From assembly GCA_014360855.1 (NCBI GenBank), contig JACIWP010000131.1:1-8292 (forward strand): a DNA stretch of 8,292 bases, given 5' to 3'. Under the pieces are notes generated by a model that saw nothing but the letters and a program-made list of their open reading frames with translations, had not been told where the DNA came from and did not search any database. The translations under genes and the position numbers were made by a program. Each line of letters opens with the position of its first letter. Positions within the stretch are counted from its first letter, which is position 1. Positions 1 to 5,353 of the stretch are shown piece by piece. The DNA comes from Anaerolineae bacterium (GTDB lineage Bacteria; Chloroflexota; Anaerolineae; JACIWP01).

Positions 1-1098
1 AACCAGATGGGCGGTGCCGAGGGGGTGCTGGAGGAGCTGGTGCGCATTTTCCCCGAGGCGCCGATCTACACGTCTATTTACTGGCGGGAAAAGATGCCGG
101 CGGCGTATCAGGCCTGGGACATCCGCACGAGCTTTCTGGACCGCTGGCCGCTGGTCAAGCGCCACCATCAACTGTTCCTGCCCATGTATCCCCTGGCCTT
201 CGAGAGCCTGGACCTGCGCAGTTACGACGTGGTCATCACCAATAAGAGCGGCTTCTGCCACGGGGTGATCACCCCCGCCGGCACCCTGCACATCTGCTAC
301 TGCCTCACCCCCACGCGCTACCTGTGGAACACCTGGGAATACCTGGAGCGGGAACAGGCCGGCCGCGCCGCCCGCGCCGTCCTGGCGCCCTTCCTGCAGT
401 ACCTGCGGCTGTGGGACCGGCTGGCGGCGGATCGGGTGGACCGCTTCGTGGCCATCTCGCGGGAGGTCCAACAGCGCATCGCCCGCGTTTACCGCCGGCC
501 GTCGGACATCATCTACCCGCCGGTGCATACCGAGCGCTTTCGGCCGGCAGATGGGCCGCACGATTACTATCTCATCGCCTCCCGCCTGATCCCCTATAAA
601 CGCATTGACCTGGCCGTGCAGGCCTTCAACCAGCTCGACCGGCCGCTGGTCATCGCCGGCGATGGGCGGGACCGCCGCCGGCTGGAGGCCATGGCCGGGC
701 CGAATGTGCGCTTCCTCGGACGGGTCAGCGACGAGGAGCTGGCGAAGCTGATGGCCGGCTGTCGGGCCTTCATTTTCCCCGGCCTGGAGGATTTCGGGAT
801 CGCGCCGGTGGAAGCGCTGGCCGCCGGCCGGCCGGTGATCGCCTATGCCGGCGGCGGGGCGCTGGATACCGTCATTGATGGCCTCACCGGCGTCTTATTC
901 CACGAGCAGAACCCGGCGGCGCTGGCGGAAGCGGTGCGCCGGCTGGAGGCGCTGGGAGAGGACCATTTCGACCCGCTGGAACTGCGCCGGCAGGCAGAAC
1001 GCTTTTCCGCGGAGCGCTTCCGGCAGGAGTTTCGCGCCTACGTGGAGCGGGCCTATGCCGAACATGCGGCGTCCCTGCCGGCGCCACAACGGGCATGA
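1..1098 (+). CDS. Family 4 glycosyltransferase, WbaZ-like (5' end cut by window edge)
   Basis: A retaining GT-B glycosyltransferase that most likely moves a sugar from a nucleotide-sugar donor onto a lipid-linked polysaccharide intermediate on the inner face of the membrane. The frame is open to base 1 (codons Asn-Gln precede the first Met at 7). Relatives usually carry about 10 residues before the N-Q-M-G-G-A-E motif, so the true start is probably just upstream of the window. Visible motifs: MGGAE near the N-terminus, an acceptor-domain signature CYCLTPTRYLW (codons 99-109), the donor-domain segment ASRLIPYKR with Arg195 and Lys200, and an E-x7-E motif (Glu263 and Glu271, in EDFGIAPVE) followed by GRPVIAYAGGG. 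The signature is close to the WbaZ-type mannosyltransferase subgroup, but has Leu where a His is usual (YCHTP). The donor cannot be read from sequence; mannose is a guess by family. The stop overlaps an ATG (ATGA at 1095-1098), and the co-polymerase gene follows directly, so the two are probably co-transcribed. Confidence 0.93.
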   Translation, partial: NQMGGAEGVLEELVRIFPEAPIYTSIYWREKMPAAYQAWDIRTSFLDRWPLVKRHHQLFLPMYPLAFESLDLRSYDVVITNKSGFCHGVITPAGTLHICYCLTPTRYLWNTWEYLEREQAGRAARAVLAPFLQYLRLWDRLAADRVDRFVAISREVQQRIARVYRRPSDIIYPPVHTERFRPADGPHDYYLIASRLIPYKRIDLAVQAFNQLDRPLVIAGDGRDRRRLEAMAGPNVRFLGRVSDEELAKLMAGCRAFIFPGLEDFGIAPVEALAAGRPVIAYAGGGALDTVIDGLTGVLFHEQNPAALAEAVRRLEALGEDHFDPLELRRQAERFSAERFRQEFRAYVERAYAEHAASLPAPQRA

Positions 1099-1105
1099 AC
1101 GTCAC

Positions 1106-1111
1106 AGGAGG
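1106..1111 (+). promoter_or_regulatory. Shine-Dalgarno AGGAGG that decides the first co-polymerase start
   Basis: A perfect AGGAGG lies 10 bases before the ATG at 1122. It lies downstream of the alternative in-frame ATG at 1095, which overlaps the glycosyltransferase stop and has no good ribosome binding site. This favours 1122 as the main start. Initiation at 1095 through ATGA coupling remains possible and would add nine residues. Confidence 0.7.
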
Positions 1112-1121
1112 AAGCCGGGCG

Positions 1122-1838
1122 ATGGAACTGCGGCGCTACTGGCACATCATCTGGAAGCGCTGGTGGATCGTGGTGGGGCTGTTACTGCTGACGGGCGTGA
1201 TTTCCGCGCTGACCATGCCGGCGCGCCCGCAGATGTACCAGGCACGCCTGCGGGTGACGGTGGGCCTGAAGCCCGAGGAACGCGGCCCTACCACCTATAC
1301 CTACGACCGCTACTACACCTGGCTGACGTCGGAATATCTGATCGACAGCTTCAGCGAGCTGGTAAAGAGCCAGTCCTTTGCCGATGACGTGAGCGCCCGG
1401 CTGGCCGGCACCAATCCCCCCATCCATGTGCCGGCCGGCGCCATCCAGGGCGCCACTGTCTCGGAACAGCTCCACCGCATCCTGACCATTACCATCACCT
1501 GGCCGAACCCGGAGGAACTGCGCGCCATCGCGGACGCGGCGGTGAGCGCCCTGCGGGAGGAGAACGCCAAGTATTTCGCCCAGTTGGGAACCGAGGGGGC
1601 GGATATTTACGTCATAGATGCGCCGGTGATCGCGCCGGTGGGGCCGGGCCTGCGCGAGCGGCTGGACCTGCCCATCCGGCTGTTCCTGGCGCTGGTGGCC
1701 GGCATTGCCCTGGCGTTCCTGCTGGACTATCTGGACGTCAGCGTGCGGGGTAAAGAGGATGTCGAGGCGATGGGCCTAGTGGTGCTGGGACAGATACCGA
1801 CGCGCCGGCGCTTCCCCTGGGGCCGGCGGAAGCCGTAA
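1122..1838 (+). CDS. Wzz/CapA-type polysaccharide co-polymerase (first copy)
   Basis: A 238-residue inner-membrane protein of the chain-length-determinant type, expected to control the length of the exported polymer. Architecture is typical: a short cytoplasmic N-terminus, MELRRYWHIIWKRWW, runs into a first membrane helix (about residues 14-31). A roughly 150-residue extracytoplasmic domain follows, then a proline-rich stretch (DAPVIAPVGPG, 166-176), a second membrane helix (about 184-202), and a cytoplasmic tail with the family pattern EDVE...VLGQIP (212-226). It ends in a very basic segment (RRRFPWGRRKP). The tail has no kinase domain, so any kinase partner is separate. An unusual tyrosine-rich patch (residues 59-72, five Tyr) lies early in the outer domain. 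Length fits the kinase-less class; Wzz proteins of O-antigen systems are longer. The start at 1122 is chosen for its AGGAGG. It differs clearly from the second copy downstream, so this is not a recent duplication. Confidence 0.85.
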   Translation: MELRRYWHIIWKRWWIVVGLLLLTGVISALTMPARPQMYQARLRVTVGLKPEERGPTTYTYDRYYTWLTSEYLIDSFSELVKSQSFADDVSARLAGTNPPIHVPAGAIQGATVSEQLHRILTITITWPNPEELRAIADAAVSALREENAKYFAQLGTEGADIYVIDAPVIAPVGPGLRERLDLPIRLFLALVAGIALAFLLDYLDVSVRGKEDVEAMGLVVLGQIPTRRRFPWGRRKP

Positions 1839-1853
1839 AAAGGCCCTGCCTTT
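1839..1853 (+). terminator. Small hairpin with weak U tract after the first co-polymerase
   Basis: AAAGGC (1839-1844) and GCCTTT (1848-1853) form a 6-bp stem with a 3-base loop, starting immediately after the stop codon TAA and preceded by more A residues. Its shape resembles a very short intrinsic terminator, but the T run is only three bases and the stem is weak. At best it would attenuate read-through. It overlaps the -35 of the promoter that follows. Confidence 0.25.
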
Positions 1854-1880
1854 GCCCATGTGCCGTTCCTGTGGTACAAT
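1852..1880 (+). promoter_or_regulatory. Sigma-70-like promoter with extended -10, before second co-polymerase
   Basis: TTGCCC (1852-1857, 4 of 6 to TTGACA) and TACAAT (1875-1880, 5 of 6 to TATAAT) are separated by exactly 17 bases. TGG directly before the -10 gives the TGn extended -10 element. Transcription would start near A1886 or G1887, leaving a leader of about 45 bases with a strong Shine-Dalgarno before GTG 1932. The local AT-rich patch stands out in a GC-rich region. It would let the co-polymerase, kinase, phosphatase and sugar genes be expressed apart from the upstream glycosyltransferase. Confidence 0.6.
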
Positions 1881-1915
1881 TTTACAGTGCAGTTCGGGAA
1901 CGGGGTGGAGAATAG

Positions 1916-1925
1916 AGAGGAGAGG
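1916..1925 (+). promoter_or_regulatory. Purine-rich Shine-Dalgarno that decides the GTG 1932 start
   Basis: AGAGGAGAGG sits 6 bases before GTG 1932. The frame stays open upstream to a GTG at 1860, but that codon lies inside the predicted promoter and has no ribosome binding site. The 24 extra residues it would add do not look like the family N-terminus. Confidence 0.7.
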
Positions 1926-1931
1926 TTCGCG

Positions 1932-2675
1932 GTGGAACTGAAGGATTACCTGAAGATACTGCGCAAGCGGGGCTGGATCATCGTGCTGGTGGCGCTCATC
2001 GCCGGCGCCGCCGCCTTCGGCTTCAGCAAGCTCCAGACCCCTATCTACAAGGCCAATATCCAGCTCAGCGTCGAGCCGGCGCGCCTCGATTGGGGACTCA
2101 GCAACACCGTCAAAGACATCCTGCGCAGTTATGTGGTGCGCCTGAACAGCCACTCCATGGCCCAGAAGGTCATTGACCGCGCCCAGCTCGACATGACCAC
2201 CGATGAGCTGAAGAGCAAGGTCTTCATCAGCTCCGACGCGTCCAACTATACCATCGAGATCGAGGCCCGGGACAGCGACCCACAGGTCGCCATGCAAATC
2301 GCCCAGACCATGGCGGAACTCTTCGTACAGGAGCGGGAGCAGTGGAACCAGGAGCAGGACCAGCGCGACCGCATCGTGGTCTCCATCGTGGACAATGTGC
2401 GGCGCGCCGAGATCCACACCCCCAAGACGAAGATGAACGTGTTGGTCGGCCTCATTTTCGGGGCCATTGTGGGGGCCATCATCGTCTTCTTCATGGAGTG
2501 GCTGGAATCGGATATCGTGCGGGCACCGGAGGATGTGGAGCGTTTCGTGGGATGGACAGTGCTGGGCACCATCCCCGCCGGCGTCGAATCCTCCGCCGGC
2601 CGGCGCTCCCGCCGCAAAGCCCGCGCCCTTGCATCACCTGAACCCTATCAGGCCCTGGGAAGAGGATCCAAATGA
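1932..2675 (+). CDS. Wzz/CapA-type polysaccharide co-polymerase (second copy), likely kinase activator
   Basis: A 247-residue inner-membrane chain-length-determinant protein. From the GTG start it reads MELKDYLKILRKRGW, then a membrane helix (about 15-31), an extracytoplasmic domain, a polar helical region rich in Gln and Glu before the membrane (about 117-147), a second membrane helix (about 169-188), and a cytoplasmic tail with EDVERF...VLGTIP (200-215). It ends in a basic linker (RRSRRKARA). In split systems such as CapA/CapB or YwqC/YwqD, this tail binds and activates the separate tyrosine kinase. Here the kinase start codon overlaps this gene's stop (ATGA, 2672-2675), indicating translational coupling and close to 1:1 production. 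It is therefore the better candidate for the kinase partner than the first copy. Both copies share the overall fold and tail motif but little else. It has its own promoter about 50 bases upstream. Confidence 0.87.
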   Translation: MELKDYLKILRKRGWIIVLVALIAGAAAFGFSKLQTPIYKANIQLSVEPARLDWGLSNTVKDILRSYVVRLNSHSMAQKVIDRAQLDMTTDELKSKVFISSDASNYTIEIEARDSDPQVAMQIAQTMAELFVQEREQWNQEQDQRDRIVVSIVDNVRRAEIHTPKTKMNVLVGLIFGAIVGAIIVFFMEWLESDIVRAPEDVERFVGWTVLGTIPAGVESSAGRRSRRKARALASPEPYQALGRGSK

Positions 2676-3346
2676 CGGAATCGCATACCCAGCTCATCAC
2701 AGTGCAGGACCCGCGCTCACCCATCGCCGAAGCCTACCGCACCCTGCGCACCAACCTGGAGTTTTCCAGCCTGGACAATCCCCTCCGGACCTTGGTGGTG
2801 ACCTCTGCCGGCCCGGAAGAGGGCAAGTCCACCACCCTGGCCAATCTGGCGGTCACCATGGCGGAGGCCGGCCGGCAAACCATCCTGGTAGACTGTGACC
2901 TGCGCCGGCCGCGCCTGCACACCTTCTTCGGGCTGGATAACTCGCGTGGCCTGACCACCATGATGGTGGATGAAGGGGCGATGAAGGACCCGCCCCTGCT
3001 GGCCACCGGGGTGGAGAACCTCTGGCTCCTGCCCAGCGGTGCCCTGCCGCCCAACCCGGCGGATATGCTGGCCACCCGGCGCATGGTCGAGGTCATCGAG
3101 GCCCTGAAAGCGCGCGCCGACATGGTGCTCTTCGACGCACCGCCGGTCATCGCCGTGACCGATGCCGCCATCCTGGCGACCCGGGTGGACGGGGTACTGC
3201 TGGTGGTGAGCGCCGGCATTACCAAACGCGACTACGTGCTCCAGGCCAAGGAACTTCTGGAGCGCGTGAACGCGCGCGTGGTGGGCGTGGTGCTGACCAA
3301 CGTCTCCTTTGACGCCACCCTGCACCGCTATTACGGAGAGGGATAA
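2672..3346 (+). CDS. Bacterial tyrosine kinase (BY-kinase), CpsD/CapB/YwqD type
   Basis: A 224-residue cytoplasmic autophosphorylating tyrosine kinase controlling polysaccharide assembly with a co-polymerase. All defining motifs are present: the oligomerisation motif E-x2-R-x2-R (Glu20, Arg23, Arg26 in EAYRTLRTN), Walker A (GPEEGKST, 47-54), Walker A' (ILVDCDLRRP, 71-80) and Walker B (MVLFDAPP, 151-158). The C-terminal tail is very short and ends HRYYGEG, with only two tyrosines (220 and 221). Most family members carry a longer cluster of several tyrosines as the autophosphorylation site. The start overlaps the upstream co-polymerase stop and is preceded by GGGAAGAGG. The two paired genes plus the phosphatase next door form a complete phosphorylation cycle. 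A MinD/ParA-type ATPase is the main alternative, but E-x2-R-x2-R, Walker A' and the neighbours argue strongly for a BY-kinase. Confidence 0.92.
   Translation: MTESHTQLITVQDPRSPIAEAYRTLRTNLEFSSLDNPLRTLVVTSAGPEEGKSTTLANLAVTMAEAGRQTILVDCDLRRPRLHTFFGLDNSRGLTTMMVDEGAMKDPPLLATGVENLWLLPSGALPPNPADMLATRRMVEVIEALKARADMVLFDAPPVIAVTDAAILATRVDGVLLVVSAGITKRDYVLQAKELLERVNARVVGVVLTNVSFDATLHRYYGEG
3335..3343 (+). promoter_or_regulatory. Shine-Dalgarno-like GGAGAGGGA with ambiguous target
   Basis: This strong purine run inside the kinase 3' end is 5 bases from an out-of-frame GTG (3349), which opens a 10-codon reading frame ending at TGA 3379-3381. It is 15 bases from an in-frame TTG (3359) and 30 bases from the ATG at 3374. 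It therefore does not clearly fix the phosphatase start. Confidence 0.4.
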
Positions 3347-3373
3347 CAGTGCATTTCCTTGCGGCGTGGGCAG

Positions 3374-4219
3374 ATGGCTGAGGCAATGGACAGCAGTGGC
3401 TTGCCGGCGCTGGACGGTCGGATTGACCTGCACGCCCATATCCTGCCCGGGGAGGACGACGGGCCGCAGACCCTGGAGCAGGCGTTGGAAATGGCGCGCA
3501 TCGCCGCCGCAGACGGCATCGCCTGCATCGCGGCCACCCCGCACAATGTGGGATGGACAAAAGCGGATCACCGCTCGCGCATCCGCCGGGAAACGGCGGC
3601 ATTACAACAGCAGTGCCATCAGGCCGGCATTCCCCTGTGCCTTCTGCCCGGCGTCGAGATCTACATTGACTTCGATCTGCTGGAGCAGTTGCAGGATGGA
3701 CGGGCATTTCCGCTGGCAGACAGCCGCTACGTGCTCCTGGAAATGCCCCACTCCGCGTTTCCTCTGTACACCGAGGAACTGGTCTTTCATCTCCAGGTCA
3801 AGGGCTATGGGGTGATGCTGGCCCATCCAGAGCGCAATGCCCTGGTACAGGCGAACCCGAGCATGCTGGCGCCGCTGGTGGAACGGGGAACGCTGGTGCA
3901 GATTACCGCGGCCAGCCTGGCCGGCCAGTTCGGGACACCCGTCGCGCGCACCGCGGCCTATCTACTGCGCGGCCGGCTGGCGCATGTCATTGCCACGGAC
4001 GCCCATAACGACCACCGCCGGCGGCCGGAGCTTTCGACCGCTGTGGCCGCCGCCGGCGAGATCATCGGGCCGGCGGAAGCGGAACAGATGGTGCGGGATA
4101 TCCCGCGCGCCATCCTGGCCGGCGAGATCATCTCCCCCGACCCACCCCTGAGCCGGGTGCGGCGGGGCAAATCCTGGTGGGTGCGGGCACTCAGCGGCCG
4201 GCACCTCTCGTCAGGCTGA
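3374..4219 (+). CDS. PHP-family protein-tyrosine phosphatase, CpsB/CapC/YwqE type
   Basis: A metal-dependent phosphatase that removes phosphate from the tyrosine kinase encoded just upstream, resetting the polysaccharide assembly cycle. Numbered from ATG 3374 (281 residues), PHP metal-site motifs are all present in order: DLHAHILPGEDDGP (His20, His22), ATPHN (His57), GVEIY (Glu95), AHPERN (His151) and ATDAHND (Asp209, His211). The D-x-H-x-H-x-L-P-G-x-D-D-G opening is characteristic of the CpsB group. About 15 residues precede this motif, while relatives usually begin almost directly at it, so the start is uncertain. TTG 3359, ATG 3374 and ATG 3386 are all in frame and none has a well-spaced ribosome binding site. 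The C-terminus adds a basic tail (SRVRRGKSWWVRALSGRH) that could touch the membrane. Only 27 bases separate it from the kinase. Function is confident; the exact start is not. Confidence 0.9.
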   Translation: MAEAMDSSGLPALDGRIDLHAHILPGEDDGPQTLEQALEMARIAAADGIACIAATPHNVGWTKADHRSRIRRETAALQQQCHQAGIPLCLLPGVEIYIDFDLLEQLQDGRAFPLADSRYVLLEMPHSAFPLYTEELVFHLQVKGYGVMLAHPERNALVQANPSMLAPLVERGTLVQITAASLAGQFGTPVARTAAYLLRGRLAHVIATDAHNDHRRRPELSTAVAAAGEIIGPAEAEQMVRDIPRAILAGEIISPDPPLSRVRRGKSWWVRALSGRHLSSG

Positions 4220-4241
4220 TTCGCGTACCACATTCATCGTC

Positions 4242-4250
4242 AGGAGAGGA
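4242..4250 (+). promoter_or_regulatory. Shine-Dalgarno AGGAGAGGA fixing the rmlA start
   Basis: A strong purine run ends 4 bases before ATG 4255. The frame is open upstream to 4177, but that part lies inside the phosphatase gene. The family N-terminus MKGLILSGGKGTR begins exactly at 4255. Confidence 0.8.
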
Positions 4251-4254
4251 AGCG

Positions 4255-5319
4255 ATGAAAGGGCTGATCCTGAGCGGCGGAAAAGGGACCCGGCTGTATC
4301 CCATCACCTATACCAGCGCCAAACAGCTGGTGCCCATCGCCAATAAGCCGGTGCTCTTCCGGGTCATCGAGGCGATTGTGGAGGCCGGCATCCGCGACAT
4401 CGGCATCGTCGTCGGCGATACCGCCGAAGAAGTCATGGAGGCCGTCGGCGACGGTTCGCGCTGGGACTGCCGCATCACCTATATCCGTCAGGAGGCCCCC
4501 CTGGGCCTGGCCCATGCGGTGAAAATCTCCCAGGACTTCCTCGGGGACGAGCGCTTCGTCATGTTCCTGGGGGACAACGTCATCCAGGGCGGCATCTCAC
4601 CCCTCATCGCGCAGTTCGCCACCTCCGACTACAACTGCCAGATCGTGCTGAAGCGCGTTGAGCATCCCGAGCAGTACGGCGTGGCCGAGCTAAAGGACGG
4701 GCGCATCGTGCGCCTGGTGGAAAAGCCGCGCCATCCCAAGTCCAACCTGGCGCTGGTGGGCATTTACATGTTCGACCACCACATCTTTGAGGCGGTGAAC
4801 GCCATCACCCCCTCCTGGCGCGGGGAGCTGGAAATCACCGATGCCATCCAGTACCTGATTGACCATGGCTATAAGGTCTACCCGCACATCCATGAGGGGT
4901 GGTGGATCGACACGGGCGCGCCGGGAGATCTGCTGGAGGCCAACAGCCTGGTGCTGGACGAGATCAACCACACCATTGAGGGGTATGTGGATCGGGATTC
5001 GGAGATCAACGGCAAGGTGACCATTCAGAAGGGCGCCGAGATTATCAACAGCAGGATCCGCGGGCCGGCCATCATCGGGGAATACTCGCGCATCGTCAAC
5101 TCCTACATTGGCCCCTTCACCTCCATCTATCACCATGTGCTCATCGAGGACAGCGAGATCGAGCACTCCATCGTGCTGGAGTACAGCAAGATTATTGATA
5201 TCCCTCAGCGCATCGAGGACAGCCTGATCGGCCGCAATGTGGAGATCCGGCGTTCGCCGCTGAAGCCCAAGGCCTATAAGATGACGCTGGGAGACAACAG
5301 CCGCGTCGGCATCCTGTGA
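4255..5319 (+). CDS. rmlA: Glucose-1-phosphate thymidylyltransferase, long form
   Basis: Makes dTDP-glucose from glucose 1-phosphate and dTTP in the cytoplasm, the first step towards dTDP-deoxysugars. The 354-residue length matches the long-form RmlA subgroup, which carries a C-terminal left-handed beta-helix; the short enterobacterial type has about 290 residues. Visible motifs: nucleotide-binding loop LSGGKGTRLYP (6-16), Lys23 in SAKQLVP, metal-binding Asp107 in FLGDN, Glu156-Lys157-Pro158, and Asp219 in WWIDTG. From about residue 250 there are hexapeptide-like repeats (EINGKVTIQKGAEIINSRI and onward) forming the beta-helix. The 35-base gap after the phosphatase gene contains a strong Shine-Dalgarno and no clear promoter, so it is probably read from upstream. 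Relatives can serve rhamnose or other 6-deoxysugar pathways, so the final sugar is undetermined. GCCGGC hexamers, common elsewhere, are nearly absent from this gene. Confidence 0.94.
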   Translation: MKGLILSGGKGTRLYPITYTSAKQLVPIANKPVLFRVIEAIVEAGIRDIGIVVGDTAEEVMEAVGDGSRWDCRITYIRQEAPLGLAHAVKISQDFLGDERFVMFLGDNVIQGGISPLIAQFATSDYNCQIVLKRVEHPEQYGVAELKDGRIVRLVEKPRHPKSNLALVGIYMFDHHIFEAVNAITPSWRGELEITDAIQYLIDHGYKVYPHIHEGWWIDTGAPGDLLEANSLVLDEINHTIEGYVDRDSEINGKVTIQKGAEIINSRIRGPAIIGEYSRIVNSYIGPFTSIYHHVLIEDSEIEHSIVLEYSKIIDIPQRIEDSLIGRNVEIRRSPLKPKAYKMTLGDNSRVGIL

Positions 5320-5340
5320 CGCCGGCGGCATCTCATACGA

Positions 5341-5350
5341 GGGAGAGGAG
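5341..5350 (+). promoter_or_regulatory. Strong Shine-Dalgarno of the radical SAM gene
   Basis: GGGAGAGGAG lies 3 bases before ATG 5354. Like the sites before rmlA and the second co-polymerase, it uses a GAGAGGA-type core, suggesting the radical SAM gene is translated as well as its neighbours. Confidence 0.7.
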
Positions 5351-5353
5351 CAT

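Noticed and set aside
1802..1827. CGCCGG/CCGGCG inverted repeat at the end of the first co-polymerase
   Set aside because: It lies within coding sequence, has no T run, and such pairs arise readily from the frequent GCCGGC motif.
1860..1931. Upstream extension of the second co-polymerase to GTG 1860
   Set aside because: It would begin inside the predicted promoter, has no ribosome binding site, and its 24 residues do not resemble the family N-terminus. The strong purine site supports GTG 1932.
2672..3346. MinD/ParA-type partitioning ATPase instead of a kinase
   Set aside because: Walker motifs are shared, but E-x2-R-x2-R, Walker A', the terminal tyrosines and flanking co-polymerase and PHP phosphatase genes identify a BY-kinase.
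2717..3571. 284-residue minus-strand open frame across kinase and phosphatase
   Set aside because: His- and Gly-rich low-complexity translation spanning two real genes on the opposite strand; a composition artefact.
4177..4254. N-terminal extension of RmlA from ATG 4177
   Set aside because: It overlaps the end of the phosphatase gene, and the RmlA fold starts exactly at ATG 4255 behind a strong ribosome binding site.
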